Below are positions 11,401 through 23,863 of a DNA stretch of 64,000 nt, piece by piece. The DNA lies in NCBI GenBank assembly GCA_934045075.1, contig OW203726.1:14110037-14174036 (forward strand), in the 5' to 3' direction. A program made the position numbers and the translations under genes. Every line of letters begins with the position of its first letter. The first letter of the stretch is position 1. This DNA is from Yponomeuta sedellus. Its lineage: Eukaryota > Arthropoda > Insecta > Lepidoptera > Yponomeutidae. Under the pieces are notes generated by a model, which ran no database searches, was not told the DNA's origin, and was given only the letters and a program-made list of their open reading frames with translations.

Positions 11401-11429
11401 AATAAATTAGTATTTTTAAGGACTTATAA

Positions 11430-11580
11430 AAATATCTCAACACAAACTCGAATATGTGAGAACGATTAATCGCCAATCTGCGGTGGGCATGCCTGGTGAT
11501 TAAACCTAAACTCTCTCTCTGAGAGAAGGCCTGTGTTCAACAGTGTGACGTATATACTCGTAGTCTGCATTATTTAATAG
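11430..11580 (+). repeat. tRNA-type SINE (family D), body fragment
   Basis: Contains 'aatcgccaatctgcggtggg', 'catgcctggtgattaa' and 'tctctgagagaaggcctgtg', the body shared with family D copies at 18790, 28080, 56490 and 60440. The tRNA head is missing. Confidence 0.6.
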
Positions 11581-11689
11581 TCTGATAGACGGTGAAGCAG
11601 TACAAAGAATGGAGAATGTAATAGAAAGGAGTTGGGGTGCCATCTTTGTAGATGATCCCTAGTCCTTCCCTTAGCTAAAGTAAACTCAG

Positions 11690-12900
11690 TCAAACTAAAC
11701 CATCACCAATTTTAATTGTTCCTAAACATCATTATCATTCTCAAATTCAATAACAACTAGGACAGCTGGTTTCTATTCGAGGACCAAATACAAATACTGC
11801 CCAAAAGCAGTGGTTAACATATTACATTGACATACAGCAAACAAAATTTAAGTTCTTTATCGTTGAAATAAATTATTTGTTTCTGATTTCTGACTCACGA
11901 TCTATCATGCGTCAGCCGGCGAATGGAGAAACCGGGTGGCAACGGCTTTTGGCTAGACAGTGCAAATAATTTCACTAATTTCACAAGAATTTTTTTCAAC
12001 ATATATTTGTTTTCAACAAGTTGAATGTTTAAAAAAATAATCTACAAAAATCTTTTTTTTTATATTTATTTGCACAGTGTCGTGTCTAAGCAAACTCAGT
12101 CAATCTAAACCATCACTAATTTTCATAGTTCCTACACATCATTACCATTCTCAACTATAACGGCTAGATTCTACTCGAGGACCAAATACAAATACTGCCC
12201 AAAAGCAATGGTTAACATATTACATTGACATACAGCAAACAAAATTTAAGTTCTTTATCCTAGAAATAAATTATTTGTTTCTGATTTCTGACTCACGATC
12301 AATCATGCGCCAGCCGCCGAATGGAGAAACCGGGTGGCAACGGCTTTTGGCTAGACAGTGCAAATAATTTCACTAATTTCACAAGAATTTTTTTCAACCT
12401 ATTTTTGTTTTCAACAAGTTGAATGTTTCAAAAAAATCTACAAAAAACTATTTTTTTATATTTATTTGCATCAGTGTCGTGTCTAAACAAACTCTATCAA
12501 TCTAAACCATCACCAATTTTAATAATTACTAAACATCATTACCATTCTCAAACTCAATAACAACTATGACGGCTACATTCTACTCGGACCAAATACAAAT
12601 ACTGCCCAAAAGCAGTGGTTACCATATTACATTGACATACAGCAAACAAAATTTAAGTTCTTTATCGTTCAAATAAATTATTTGTTTCTGATTTCTGACT
12701 CACGATCAATCATGCGCCAGCCGCCAATCGAGAAAACGAGACGGCGGCAACGGTTTTTGGCTAGACAGTGCAAATAATTTCACTAATTTCACAAGATTAT
12801 TTTTCAATAAATTTTTGTTTTCAACAAGTTGAATGTTTCAAAAGATAATCTACAAAAAACATATTTTTTATATTTATTTGCATCAGTGTCGTGTCCAAAC
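11690..12900. repeat. Tandem array, three units of about 400 bp
   Basis: The landmark 'caaatactgcccaaaagcag' starts at 11791, 12189 and 12596, giving periods of 398 and 407 bases. The units share 'acattgacatacagcaaaca', 'ttctgatttctgactcacga' and 'cggcttttggctagacagtg' and differ by scattered substitutions and small indels. I recognise no coding or SINE structure inside the unit. It is satellite-like, and further partial units were added by the 2.23-kb duplication. Confidence 0.9.
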
Positions 12901-14535
12901 AGCCTTGAGTCGGGCGTCACTTAACAAAACATTTAACTTACTTAAACCCATTTAAGTAGTTGAGGTAAATTTCGCGATGTTTGTGTAAAACTTTTGAAAT
13001 ATATTAACTGCTATTAAGTATATAACGAAGTTAAATACTCGTCGGTTATTGAATTAACTTTGAATCCGCGGTTGTTTTAACAGTTTGTTTGCCTTATTCT
13101 TGTGGAACGAACCAAATTGAGCAGATATTCCGATATCGGGTCTGTTAATTGGCCGTTAAAAGGGCTATTTCCCTTTCGATAGATTGATACAGCGTTGGCC
13201 AATCCGTTCGCTTTCAGTGGAAAGTTCCTGATGTTATTTCAAGCTGCCTTTAACTTGCAAAATTGTTTCTAACGACTTTCACTTTACCTAAATGCATTAA
13301 CTTCTGTTCAGCGCTTTTAGTCCCAACGCTAGGGAAACAGAAAATAACAGAATTGTACAACAAAATGACTACTTACAGAAAGGATGAATATTACTGTAAT
13401 TGGATTTAGGGAAAAACATACCTAGCTTTTGAATACTAAAGCAATGATTCAATTTGCATTTAGACTCTTCAATAATAAATAACACTCTGTTTCTCATACA
13501 TATTTCATGTAGCCAGCAAGCGCTCGCGAAATTTGCGTATTCAATAAGAGTCGAAATTAAATATATTATGTCTGCCATCAGTAAAATCACGCCTTTGGTA
13601 TGAAATACGATATTACCTCTAAAGAGATTCATAGCACCGAATTTTCCCGGCAAAGAAATTGTGACAAGTAGATTTGGATCGCAGAAGCGGGAAATAAGGG
13701 AATTACAGGAGAACAAGGGATCACTTAGTTCCATCGCTGCCTGGCGGTTTATTGCATTAGTTGATGCATTGTAACCTCACACAGTCTCCGGATTCATCCC
13801 GTTTGGTACCTCACCGCACACATGCATAGTCATAATAACCTTCCCGTATCGGGGCATGCATGTAGCAAGTAGTAGATGATAGCGGGAAACGAAAAAAACA
13901 TAGGCTGTCTGCTAATTTAGCTACGATCAAATGCTGCATTTAAAAAAAAATGTACTGTCTCAAGGGGCTCCATACATTAACAGTAGCGCTACAAATCTTT
14001 ATTTTTATATTATTTCATTTATTCAATTGAAAAAAATACATATATATTTTTTACGGATTGTTTTTGCAATCATGTAGATAGTGATTTTTAGAACAGATGG
14101 CCGTGAAACTAAGAAAAAATACCTTGGAATAGATAACTGATATTTTTTTATAATTTAGCAATTCCAAAATTATGATTATACTATATCTTAGTGTCTGTTT
14201 GCAGAGCCTAATTAGTCTAATGGTGCATTTTCGACTACACACGTAAGCAATAAAACACCGTACTTTAAAAAACTAAACAATACACTTTTTTCGTAATGCA
14301 CTAAAAGGTACAAAATAAATAACATAACATTTACATACAGGCACATACATTGCTTCTGGCCCCACACTAGGATACCCCAGGAACTGGTTCTGGTTCTTTC
14401 TGAACTGGTTCTTTCTTTCTGGTTCCCAGGAGGATCCTGAGAACCAGAAACAACGACATCACAAACATATAAACATCCAAGACCTGGGGTTTTGTTTTGG
14501 TCCCCAGCCGGGGTTCGAACCCGGAACCTCTTGCA
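12308..14535. repeat. 2.23-kb tandem duplication, copy 1
   Basis: Bases 12308-14535 recur at 14538-16765 with no difference found in the parts I compared, including long frames that are identical in both copies (13369-13734 and 15599-15964). Copy 1 starts inside the second ~400-bp satellite unit and ends inside a family B SINE at 'cctcttgca'. The section 12900-14040 is unique apart from this duplication, and its 121-codon minus-strand frame shows no recognisable domain. Confidence 0.9.
14340..14535 (-). mobile_element. tRNA-type SINE (family B), cut by duplication junction
   Basis: The complement contains the box B block 'ggttccgggttcgaacccc' and the body 'caagacctggggttttg', as in the fuller copies at 16565-16805 and 49480-49690. 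The tRNA head is lost at 14535, where the sequence jumps back into the satellite unit. That position is the duplication breakpoint. Confidence 0.8.
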
Positions 14536-14537
14536 GA

Positions 14538-16765
14538 CGCCAGCCGCCGAATGGAGAAACCGGGTGGCAACGGCTTTTGGCTAGACAGTGCAAATAATTT
14601 CACTAATTTCACAAGAATTTTTTTCAACCTATTTTTGTTTTCAACAAGTTGAATGTTTCAAAAAAATCTACAAAAAACTATTTTTTTATATTTATTTGCA
14701 TCAGTGTCGTGTCTAAACAAACTCTATCAATCTAAACCATCACCAATTTTAATAATTACTAAACATCATTACCATTCTCAAACTCAATAACAACTATGAC
14801 GGCTACATTCTACTCGGACCAAATACAAATACTGCCCAAAAGCAGTGGTTACCATATTACATTGACATACAGCAAACAAAATTTAAGTTCTTTATCGTTC
14901 AAATAAATTATTTGTTTCTGATTTCTGACTCACGATCAATCATGCGCCAGCCGCCAATCGAGAAAACGAGACGGCGGCAACGGTTTTTGGCTAGACAGTG
15001 CAAATAATTTCACTAATTTCACAAGATTATTTTTCAATAAATTTTTGTTTTCAACAAGTTGAATGTTTCAAAAGATAATCTACAAAAAACATATTTTTTA
15101 TATTTATTTGCATCAGTGTCGTGTCCAAACAGCCTTGAGTCGGGCGTCACTTAACAAAACATTTAACTTACTTAAACCCATTTAAGTAGTTGAGGTAAAT
15201 TTCGCGATGTTTGTGTAAAACTTTTGAAATATATTAACTGCTATTAAGTATATAACGAAGTTAAATACTCGTCGGTTATTGAATTAACTTTGAATCCGCG
15301 GTTGTTTTAACAGTTTGTTTGCCTTATTCTTGTGGAACGAACCAAATTGAGCAGATATTCCGATATCGGGTCTGTTAATTGGCCGTTAAAAGGGCTATTT
15401 CCCTTTCGATAGATTGATACAGCGTTGGCCAATCCGTTCGCTTTCAGTGGAAAGTTCCTGATGTTATTTCAAGCTGCCTTTAACTTGCAAAATTGTTTCT
15501 AACGACTTTCACTTTACCTAAATGCATTAACTTCTGTTCAGCGCTTTTAGTCCCAACGCTAGGGAAACAGAAAATAACAGAATTGTACAACAAAATGACT
15601 ACTTACAGAAAGGATGAATATTACTGTAATTGGATTTAGGGAAAAACATACCTAGCTTTTGAATACTAAAGCAATGATTCAATTTGCATTTAGACTCTTC
15701 AATAATAAATAACACTCTGTTTCTCATACATATTTCATGTAGCCAGCAAGCGCTCGCGAAATTTGCGTATTCAATAAGAGTCGAAATTAAATATATTATG
15801 TCTGCCATCAGTAAAATCACGCCTTTGGTATGAAATACGATATTACCTCTAAAGAGATTCATAGCACCGAATTTTCCCGGCAAAGAAATTGTGACAAGTA
15901 GATTTGGATCGCAGAAGCGGGAAATAAGGGAATTACAGGAGAACAAGGGATCACTTAGTTCCATCGCTGCCTGGCGGTTTATTGCATTAGTTGATGCATT
16001 GTAACCTCACACAGTCTCCGGATTCATCCCGTTTGGTACCTCACCGCACACATGCATAGTCATAATAACCTTCCCGTATCGGGGCATGCATGTAGCAAGT
16101 AGTAGATGATAGCGGGAAACGAAAAAAACATAGGCTGTCTGCTAATTTAGCTACGATCAAATGCTGCATTTAAAAAAAAATGTACTGTCTCAAGGGGCTC
16201 CATACATTAACAGTAGCGCTACAAATCTTTATTTTTATATTATTTCATTTATTCAATTGAAAAAAATACATATATATTTTTTACGGATTGTTTTTGCAAT
16301 CATGTAGATAGTGATTTTTAGAACAGATGGCCGTGAAACTAAGAAAAAATACCTTGGAATAGATAACTGATATTTTTTTATAATTTAGCAATTCCAAAAT
16401 TATGATTATACTATATCTTAGTGTCTGTTTGCAGAGCCTAATTAGTCTAATGGTGCATTTTCGACTACACACGTAAGCAATAAAACACCGTACTTTAAAA
16501 AACTAAACAATACACTTTTTTCGTAATGCACTAAAAGGTACAAAATAAATAACATAACATTTACATACAGGCACATACATTGCTTCTGGCCCCACACTAG
16601 GATACCCCAGGAACTGGTTCTGGTTCTTTCTGAACTGGTTCTTTCTTTCTGGTTCCCAGGAGGATCCTGAGAACCAGAAACAACGACATCACAAACATAT
16701 AAACATCCAAGACCTGGGGTTTTGTTTTGGTCCCCAGCCGGGGTTCGAACCCGGAACCTCTTGCA
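14538..16765. repeat. 2.23-kb tandem duplication, copy 2
   Basis: Second copy at a constant offset of 2,230 bases. After 16765 the SINE continues normally ('tggtaggcagatgcgcc'), which shows that copy 2 carries the original right flank and copy 1 the original left flank. The junction joins 'cctcttgca' to 'cgccagccgccg' with two extra bases. 'gcagatgcgcc' beyond copy 2 resembles the 'gcagacgcc' at the junction, suggesting microhomology. Confidence 0.9.
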
Positions 16766-16805
16766 TGGTAGGCAGATGCGCCACCGCTACGCCACAGAGG
16801 TCGTC
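16565..16805 (-). mobile_element. tRNA-type SINE (family B), intact head
   Basis: On the complement: 'gacctctgtggcgtagcgg' (box A), then 'catctgcctaccatgcaaga', then box B 'ggttcgaac', then the body down to 'cctagtgtggggccagaag'. It includes a local duplication of 'gaactggttctttct'. This is the undamaged version of the element cut at 14535. Confidence 0.8.
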
Positions 16806-16849
16806 AAATAATATGCAGTAGCTAATACTTTCCAGTACAAACTTTTCTT

Positions 16850-17015
16850 TTATGTAACCTATAAACGTCCCACTGCAGGGCACAGGTCTTCTCACAGAAG
16901 GGCTTAATTACCACGCAAGCCCACCGCGAATTGTCAATTTCAGGCGCTGAGATATTTGAACACTTCCGACACTCAGGATTCCTCCCGATGTTTTCCTTCT
17001 CAGTACAAAGTTGAA
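16850..17015 (-). repeat. tRNA-type SINE (family D), body fragment
   Basis: Plus-strand series 'cgtcccactgcagggcacag', 'cccaccgcgaattgtcaatt', 'gacactcaggattcctcc', identical in order to the intact copy at 60440-60725. The tRNA head is missing. Confidence 0.65.
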
Positions 17016-17274
17016 TTAGCTGTATCTTAAGTTTATTAAAATTTTAAGACGGCTAAAAGCACCTTAGTTTAAATTTAAGAGAATGCCACGCAGTTTCTGA
17101 TTTCAAAGGTTAATTGTTTGACGTAGCCTAAATTAGGTTAGGCAATTCAATTACGCTTTTAAATCCTTCTCAGAGCACCACAAGATAGATAAGGGATAAA
17201 AAATATGGTACGAGAATACAGAAAAGAATCATAAACAGTTTTAATTTCCTCAAAACTTTTTTTATGTAGCCTAT

Positions 17275-17475
17275 ACGTCTACACATAATGGCAGGCGCTA
17301 AGCCAAGTCAGAGGCTTTATGGACGGCTTGGTAACTTCCGACAGTAAGGCCCGCCACTGTCTTGCTATCCTCCACCAACCCGGACTTGGCCCCCGCGGTG
17401 GAGTATGGCCTAACCTTCCTGCGATGCTGGAAGAGACCCGCGCCCCAGCAGTGGGGACATGCAAGGGTTGACAAC
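17275..17475 (+). mobile_element. 5S-derived SINE, 3' part
   Basis: Contains 'gacagtaaggcccgccactg', 'aacccggacttggccccc', 'gtatggcctaaccttcctgc' and 'ccccagcagtggggacatgc'. The 5S head is absent. A second, oppositely oriented copy follows after about 30 bases. Confidence 0.75.
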
Positions 17476-17504
17476 GAAATCAGGAACTTATTACAACTTG
17501 TAAG

Positions 17505-17755
17505 ACAATGGCGGGCCTTACTGTCAGAAGTTATCAAGCCGCCCACAAGGCCTCTGACATGGCTTAACGACTGCCATTACATGACAGCCGGCACCAACGG
17601 CTTAACGTGCCTTGCGAAGCACGGAAGCGCTCGGAAAAATGCCGCTAGCGGTAGTCACGGGACGCTCACCCATCCCGTACCTGACCGCGCCTGTTGTTGC
17701 TTAACCAAGTGATTGATTCCAATCACTCGGTTCGCCTAGGCCACCAGCGCTTCTT
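17505..17755 (-). mobile_element. 5S-derived SINE, 5' part, head-on to the previous copy
   Basis: Runs from 'gcgggccttactgtcagaag' to the inverted 5S-like head at 17650-17745 ('ttgcttaaccaagtgattga'). With the preceding copy it forms a pair pointing apart from a 30-base spacer. Two separate insertions or a rearranged single insertion are both possible. Confidence 0.7.
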
Positions 17756-18249
17756 TAAGTTCCTGATTTAGTTAGAACTTTTTAAACAACATTTTAGGCA
17801 AGACATGTAAGGCTCTGGCCTGGGGTGTGCAGATAGGACGTGGGACAAAAGCGCGGAAAAGATGAGACGTGTTGCATAGGCTTCATCCCATCCATTCAAT
17901 TCATCTGTATGAAAGTGAATTGGAAAGACGTCGCGTCTTTCCGTGCCCTCGTACTGCGACCATCCTCTGCTTGGGCCTCAGGATTTTCAAGAAATTGTTT
18001 ATGCTCTTTAGGCAGGCTTAGTAATGTACACATTAGGTATGCCGTTACGACAGCTAGAACCACCCGATTTAGTTTTATTGTATTGCTAACGTGTCCTGGC
18101 AAGCGGCCATTTATTATTATTTTGTTCAATCTCTAAGATATCTTTCTCTATTGTAGAATTGATAGACGTGGCCTTGGCTTGCTTCATCAATCAACGCTAT
18201 ACTTATTATAAAGAAAGTGTACAGTAAAGAATATTCTCGTCTTATTATT

Positions 18250-18560
18250 TACTAGCTGACCCACCCTGTGTCTTAATTCAGATCTTTGTGTATCTGTACG
18301 ACAAGTTTTCTCTAAATTCCTTTAGCTTTTATTGCGCAATTGAATAGCAAATATCTTCAGAAACTTCCACATCCTACTAAAAGTTTGTGAAGATGTTTGG
18401 ATGTTTGTTACTCATTCACGTAATAATGACTGAACTGAAATACATGAATCTTTTCACACAGATATACAAAAATCTGAATTGGAACATAGGGCTGTCTATG
18501 GATGAGTGACGGATGTCACTGATTTTACTTTGTTTTCCTACGTCAATGAAAATAGATATT
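18250..18560 (+). repeat. Dispersed 'aaagtttgtgaagatgtttg' repeat
   Basis: The order 'actaaaagtttgtgaagatg', 'tttgttactcattcacg', 'gaacatagggct' matches a widespread lepidopteran repeat also present at 33485-33850. It is non-coding here. Confidence 0.55.
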
Positions 18561-18789
18561 ATACGTTTGCTGATTATTTGATATTTTGGTTTTTTGCTAA
18601 AGTTCACTACTATCCCGTACCTAAGTAGGTACCCTCACAGGGCACTAACATAGGGTACTTGATATCCCAGTAATGCGTTCCCGTTACATAATATATTATT
18701 GTGACCGTAACCTGTATTCAAGCTAAATTCTAAGAGATTAATTTACCTAGGTCAGTTATTTTATATTTTAGGACTATTTGATACATTAT

Positions 18790-19080
18790 ATTTTGTCCCA
18801 AACAGCTTAGAAACTGTGCAATCGCGGTCGAACGTTTGTCTCACATTGAAGAGTTCGTGGGTTTTAAACCCCGGCGCATGTACATATGACTTTGTATTAT
18901 TAAGTTACGTATATTTGTAGTAGACATACCAGTCTTTAACTTTGAATATCGTAAGAAAACCAGAGTGCCTGGGCTGTTCACATACATCAACGCTTGAAAT
19001 CGCCAATCCGCGTTAGGCACGCGTGGTGATCAAGCCCATCTGAAAGAAGGCCTGTGTCCTCCAGTGGAATGAATCTAGGC
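18790..19080 (+). mobile_element. tRNA-type SINE (family D)
   Basis: A degenerate tRNA-like head with box B 'gtgggttttaaacccc' near 18855, then 'tgactttgtattattaag', then the body 'cttgaaatcgccaatccgcg', 'ggcacgcgtggtgatcaagc' and 'gaaggcctgtgtcctccag'. It is full length but diverged. Confidence 0.65.
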
Positions 19081-19459
19081 TGCATTATTATTAATCCTTT
19101 TAAAGAAACCCTACGTTTATCCCCTTTTATAGACAGATAGAGATTTCAGATGGCAATTGAAATGAATTTTATTTTAAAGTAAAGAATTTACATTCTGTTC
19201 TCACAACCGTGGTTTACGAAGTGAACGTAGTAAACGTACAAACGTAGTCTTTAATTTCGTTGTAGATCAATCATGTAAAAGATACAATCAAACCTCGATT
19301 TGTGTCCCCTAAACGTATTTGCAAAGTTTTATTTCGATTCCGCATGTCGTTTGTGAATAAAAACCAAACTGCGTTCGTATGAAAGGTGCACCTTGAGGTG
19401 CCGCCTTACAAATAGAGACTGGCCGATCTATATTTTTTAACCTCAAATGAATAAGTTAC

Positions 19460-19600
19460 GTCATCGTCGTCGTCGTCAGGCTATACTAGTTCACTGCTGG
19501 ACATAGGCCTCCCCTAATGAGCGCCATAGCGCCCTGTCTTCAGCTTGCCGCATCCAGCATCTGCCTGCAGTTTCTACAGATCATCATCCTACCTGGTCGG
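19460..19600 (-). repeat. LINE 3'-end-like repeat (family R), fragment
   Basis: Starts with a (CGT)n run, then 'caggctatactagttcactg', 'ctggacataggcctcccc' and 'aatgagcgccatagcgccct'. It is the inverted 3' end of the element seen full length at 61775-62035, where the same sequence precedes a (GAA)n tail. Confidence 0.7.
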
Positions 19601-20084
19601 ATAAGTTACGAATTGAACCGTTAGTAAATGAGAACATTTTGGTTAATTACCACATCAAATCTCATGGTTGAATGCGATCTACGCACTGTAGCTACACTTT
19701 GATACCCTTTTGAACCTTTTTGACTCCCTATTTCTACATAACTTTTTAATGAAATGACCTAAAAAACTGATTATAAAATATAATAAAAAGTAATTTCCAG
19801 ACAACACAAATATTCAAAATTTCAACGTAATTTTCACATAAGTAACTCTCGTGTCATGTTCTTATTCAGTCGTTTCGTAATTGTTATCACCTTAACACTA
19901 GACACATCTGAACAAAAACATGGACAAAACAACGTTACACGTAATAATTGGTTTTCTCTAAAGTCACTCATCGTGGGTTGGAATGTTACTGCGTGACACG
20001 GTCAATTTGTCTGTTACGTACCTGAACGGTATATACGAATGCAAACGAATTTAATAACTTTCACATAATGCAATCACTTGACTT

Positions 20085-20350
20085 TATCCCACACTAGGAT
20101 GCCCTGTGCTAAGGCAATGACATAGATATCAACACTTGTATGTATCCACTGCTGGGGCACGGGTCTCTTCCTGCATCGCAGGAAGGTTAGGCCATACTCC
20201 ACCACGGGGGCCACGTCCGGGTTCGTGGAGGACATCACAAACATGGAAATACACACAGACTAAGACCGTACAAATGTACACTGGCCCCCGAGGGAATCGA
20301 ACCCACGAGCCTTCCACAATCTTCGCCACGTAATACCACTAGACCAGCGA
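20085..20350 (-). mobile_element. tRNA-type SINE (family C) with a nested 5S-SINE fragment
   Basis: The complement shows a tRNA-like head at about 20285-20350 with 'gctggtctagtggtattacg' and box B 'gggttcgattcc', then the body to 'agcacagggcatcctagtg'. A fragment of the 5S-derived SINE (20138-20235, minus sense) sits inside the body, so it inserted later. Confidence 0.65.
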
Positions 20351-20390
20351 GGCAGCCATTAGAGGTACATAATGTAACAGTATGTTAATT

Positions 20391-20522
20391 TTTTTTAATG
20401 CACTACCCCGTGCTAAGGACAATTTTTAAAAACCTATATAGTGGCTAAAAATTCCACCCGTGCCGGGACTTGTACCCGCGACCACTGGCTAACCGTGCCA
20501 GCGCTCTCCCAACTGAGCTAAT
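20391..20522 (-). mobile_element. tRNA-SINE (family A), simple 5'-truncated copy
   Basis: Unlike the other family A copies this one is not folded back. On the complement it runs from the D-arm region through box B to the body and ends in 'ggggtagtgcattaaaaaa', showing the ordinary A-rich 3' end. The 11-bp target duplication gtatgttaatt lies at 20380-20390 and 20523-20533. It defines which end is the true tail. Confidence 0.85.
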
Positions 20523-20534
20523 GTATGTTAATTA

Positions 20535-23280
20535 TTAGAACTTATTAAAACGATTGTTTGGTTTGGCATATAAGAGATTTAATAAGAATGTACCTATATA
20601 AAATGTCACCTAGTTTTTTTTTTCAAAGCAGTAAGTTAAAAATGTTTTGTCAAAATTGCGACGTGTTGACTTCAAATTATTTGGCGCAGTAAATTCTTGG
20701 CAAATGGTAGTCGCTCCTTCACTATGTTTTAATGAAGATGGATGACTTGAATACTTCTTAAAAACCCTGCATTTTTGTTTATACTGATGATATGCATTAG
20801 TTACCTGCAAATATGGATGCATGTAGGTATACTAGCTCCTAATAATTATCAGATTGCCTCCCGTTACGATAGAGTTTAGGGCAGAGCGCGACATATTTGA
20901 ATCTCTGCCACGAGCTATTTCTGTCTGCGTCCGCGCGTAAACACACCGCACATATCTCCACAAGATATTATTATTATTGTCCGGTGAAACTAAAGGGGCT
21001 TTCTACGGACCTTTCTGACTCACCCTCCCTCACATATTAAAATAAATATTTCAATTAAGCGCGCTTTCACGTATTTTATACAAACTAAAGAAAATTTATT
21101 CAGGTGAGTTAAATAGAGCTCTGGATTGGCTTTCGCAATAGGTGATAATTTGATATTTTATCGACTTAAAAATACTTGGAAGCCACTTGATGCTGCCAAA
21201 TTCACTAACGTCAATCTAGTTCAATCAGACCGCATCTCCGAGGAGATATCGTGTGAGTTTGATTCCACGAAGTAACGAGGCAAGTCGGGCTCCCCCGTTT
21301 CGCTCGAGGAGCTTAGCGCGCTACTCTGACGGTAACCCAGTCGTAAACCGCGCCCCTATCTGTGACCTCAATTTGCTTCCGATTACTTGAACTTCACTCT
21401 ACATTTGCAACTTAGCATTCATAAAAAAAAATTAATTTGACACTTGAATTCAACGTTAAGACATGTAACACGAACAAAACATTCGGGCCCAATAACATAA
21501 TATCCTGCTCAAGCAAGATTAGCGGAGTGAGACAAACCAAACGATTTCATACTGTAAGATTGCGACTGCGAATCGTTATGCTACTGGTGCTGGTAACTTG
21601 TAAGAAAATCTTCCTGAGGTATTTAGTACGCGGTTCGTTGGTGCGAGTTACTTGTGACGGAAAGCGTGACAGACAGTGAGTTATCATCGGTGATTTATTT
21701 CGAAGAAGAGAGGATGCTCTCAAAAGAGCGACGTGTCATCGAGTGTGTGAGAATTTCACGGTGATGCCGGCCCGCGCGCAGTTCACCCACCACGTCTCGA
21801 CTGATATAAACGTGGATTGAAATTAATATTGTATTTGATTATTATGCTCCAAAGTATTGATCTTCTAAGTACTTTATTGAACTATTGAACGACGCGACGT
21901 AATACAATGGTTGCTGTGTGTGTATTTAGTGTATGATTGTTATATCGTTTGGTTACTGTTACGTTGATGTTTATGTGCTCGTGACTTTTAAGTGTATCGA
22001 AGTGATTTGGAGACACAGAAGGAAGGCCAAGTTGGAACCAGGTTTTTGCCCGAGATGAGACAATATTTATCAAATCCATTGTATGTCTGCAACAACTTGA
22101 GATACTAGCAATTGATATCAATGCAACCAATTCAATTCGAAAGCCATCAAACTTAATCCTATTTGAGTGCCTACTTAACAAACTTATTATTAAAGCCCAC
22201 CTCTTAGTAAATCAAATTAATAGAGTCCCCAGGGGAAGTATTGATAAATCTTACTTTGATTGTCAATAAACAATAATATAATTATGTAGGTACATGTTTC
22301 TTGGATGGCTAACTTTCTCCAATCAAAGATTGTAGCGTAATTATCTAATAATAGTGGCAACTGGTAAACTAATCAAGCAATTCTATTCTTGAAGAGTCTC
22401 AAGCCGAAAAATTATACCTACAATTTGAATAGACACGCACAGTAATATTAGAAATAAGTCGACGATCTTTTTGAAGCCTGAGTATGCTGAAAGCTGCCGG
22501 CATAGTTAGAGCTTCCAAAAATATTCAGCTCATTTAATCTTAAAATCATTATGATCATAACAAAAGAACAAAACTGCGAGTTCATAAAAAATACAAAGAT
22601 AATGTTAGTAGTCTCTAAAGAGTTTGCGTTGTTATCATAACATCAGAGGAAAATCTTTGAAGACAATAGAGTTTACTGTACCCACCTATTTATGTCTAAT
22701 GTCAGCAAAATTTGTCAGTTTACCGCGAAACAGTGGGCGTTTGGCAGCTTGAGGATGTAGAGCCGTTTTGGCCTGTTTGACCCAATTCCGCCCCATGTTC
22801 CTAATGATAGACTCTTTGTTTTATCTGTCTCGGTCATCATTAGGTGGACACTAAGATTGCGTAGTACATACGTACCTTCTTATTCAGAACCTTACATCTG
22901 ACAGACAATAACTTATGTAGTTATTAGGGTTGCCTAATGCCTACTTAAACGGTACAACGTCATCGCAGCACCTACATACCTGATATAATAATTATTATAA
23001 ATTTATAATGTATTTATAAATTTAAATGTGACCACAAGGTAAACAACTTATCTTGCGCTATTGACTTTTATTCTTTAGAACTCTGACCTAATTATTTTAG
23101 CTATGATAACAATAGCTTGCTCAATTGTTTCGTTCCTTTTTATCTATCCAGATTTGCTAAATATATTGTCTCATCTCAGCATTATCTCCAATTTAGCTCG
23201 TTTGTAGTGAACTTCCATAATTAAATTATATTAGCAAGTATATTGATTGATTCGGATAAAACAAAATGTGATTTTGTCTC
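20535..23280. other. No gene supported
   Basis: Mostly AT-rich. A moderately GC-rich patch at about 21230-21380 and another near 21750-21800 could be regulatory or untranslated exon sequence, but no open frame with splice sites and no known motif backs this. Confidence 0.4.
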
Positions 23281-23299
23281 TGGAAACTTGTAAAGCGCC

Positions 23300-23560
23300 A
23301 TCTGTTGTTCGCTTTGCTAACTCGGTGGATCGGTGGTGGATTAGAATCGGGGATAATGTTACCGATTGCCGAGGGTGAGGAGGGCGCTAGTAGCGTGGCG
23401 GTGGGATCGCGGCACCGCCGCACACGTGACCGCGTCGTAACCGCGGAGGTGCGCGCCGTCCGCCGCCGCCGCGGCTGGACCGTCGTTGGCTCTGAAACTA
23501 GGTCAGTACTGCTGCCGATAGATGGCATTGCTGCGGTTGTTGCCACTCTAATGTAATGAA
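23300..23560 (+). promoter_or_regulatory. CpG-rich patch, possible 5' exon or promoter
   Basis: A sharply GC- and CpG-rich block (about 23360-23500) carries an 83-codon plus-strand frame and a donor-like GTCAGT at 23503, where the G+C content falls. The encoded residues are arginine-rich and low in complexity. It may be an alternative first exon of the same host gene, but no protein family is recognised. Confidence 0.3.
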
Positions 23561-23863
23561 CACGGTAAACTAAACCCGAAATCGGGGATTCATATTGTTA
23601 GAAGTATCAAGATGTACAAATATATATTATTTATATAATCTTGGCTGCAAAATCTTACACAGTGATTTAACATAAGAAATTTACAAATCTTCCGAGCTGC
23701 ATAGTCACGGGACTATAAGTAGCCTCAATGATAGCCGACCGAAGATTTGAAATGATACCAAAAGAAGAAGAATATTAAACTGTCGCCTTACACACTTTTC
23801 CACTGTCGCAATTAATGGTTGTCTTCAGTAAATCATTGTCATAAATAGAAGAATTTCCATTCT

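Noticed and set aside
13369..13734. A 121-codon protein gene present in two identical copies
   Set aside because: The duplication is of DNA, not selection on protein: non-coding flanks are just as identical. The frame has no domain, no splice sites and no biased codon use visible.
21437..21679. A small secreted protein gene
   Set aside because: The frame shows no signal peptide and no homology, and the flanks lack splice or poly(A) signals at fitting positions.
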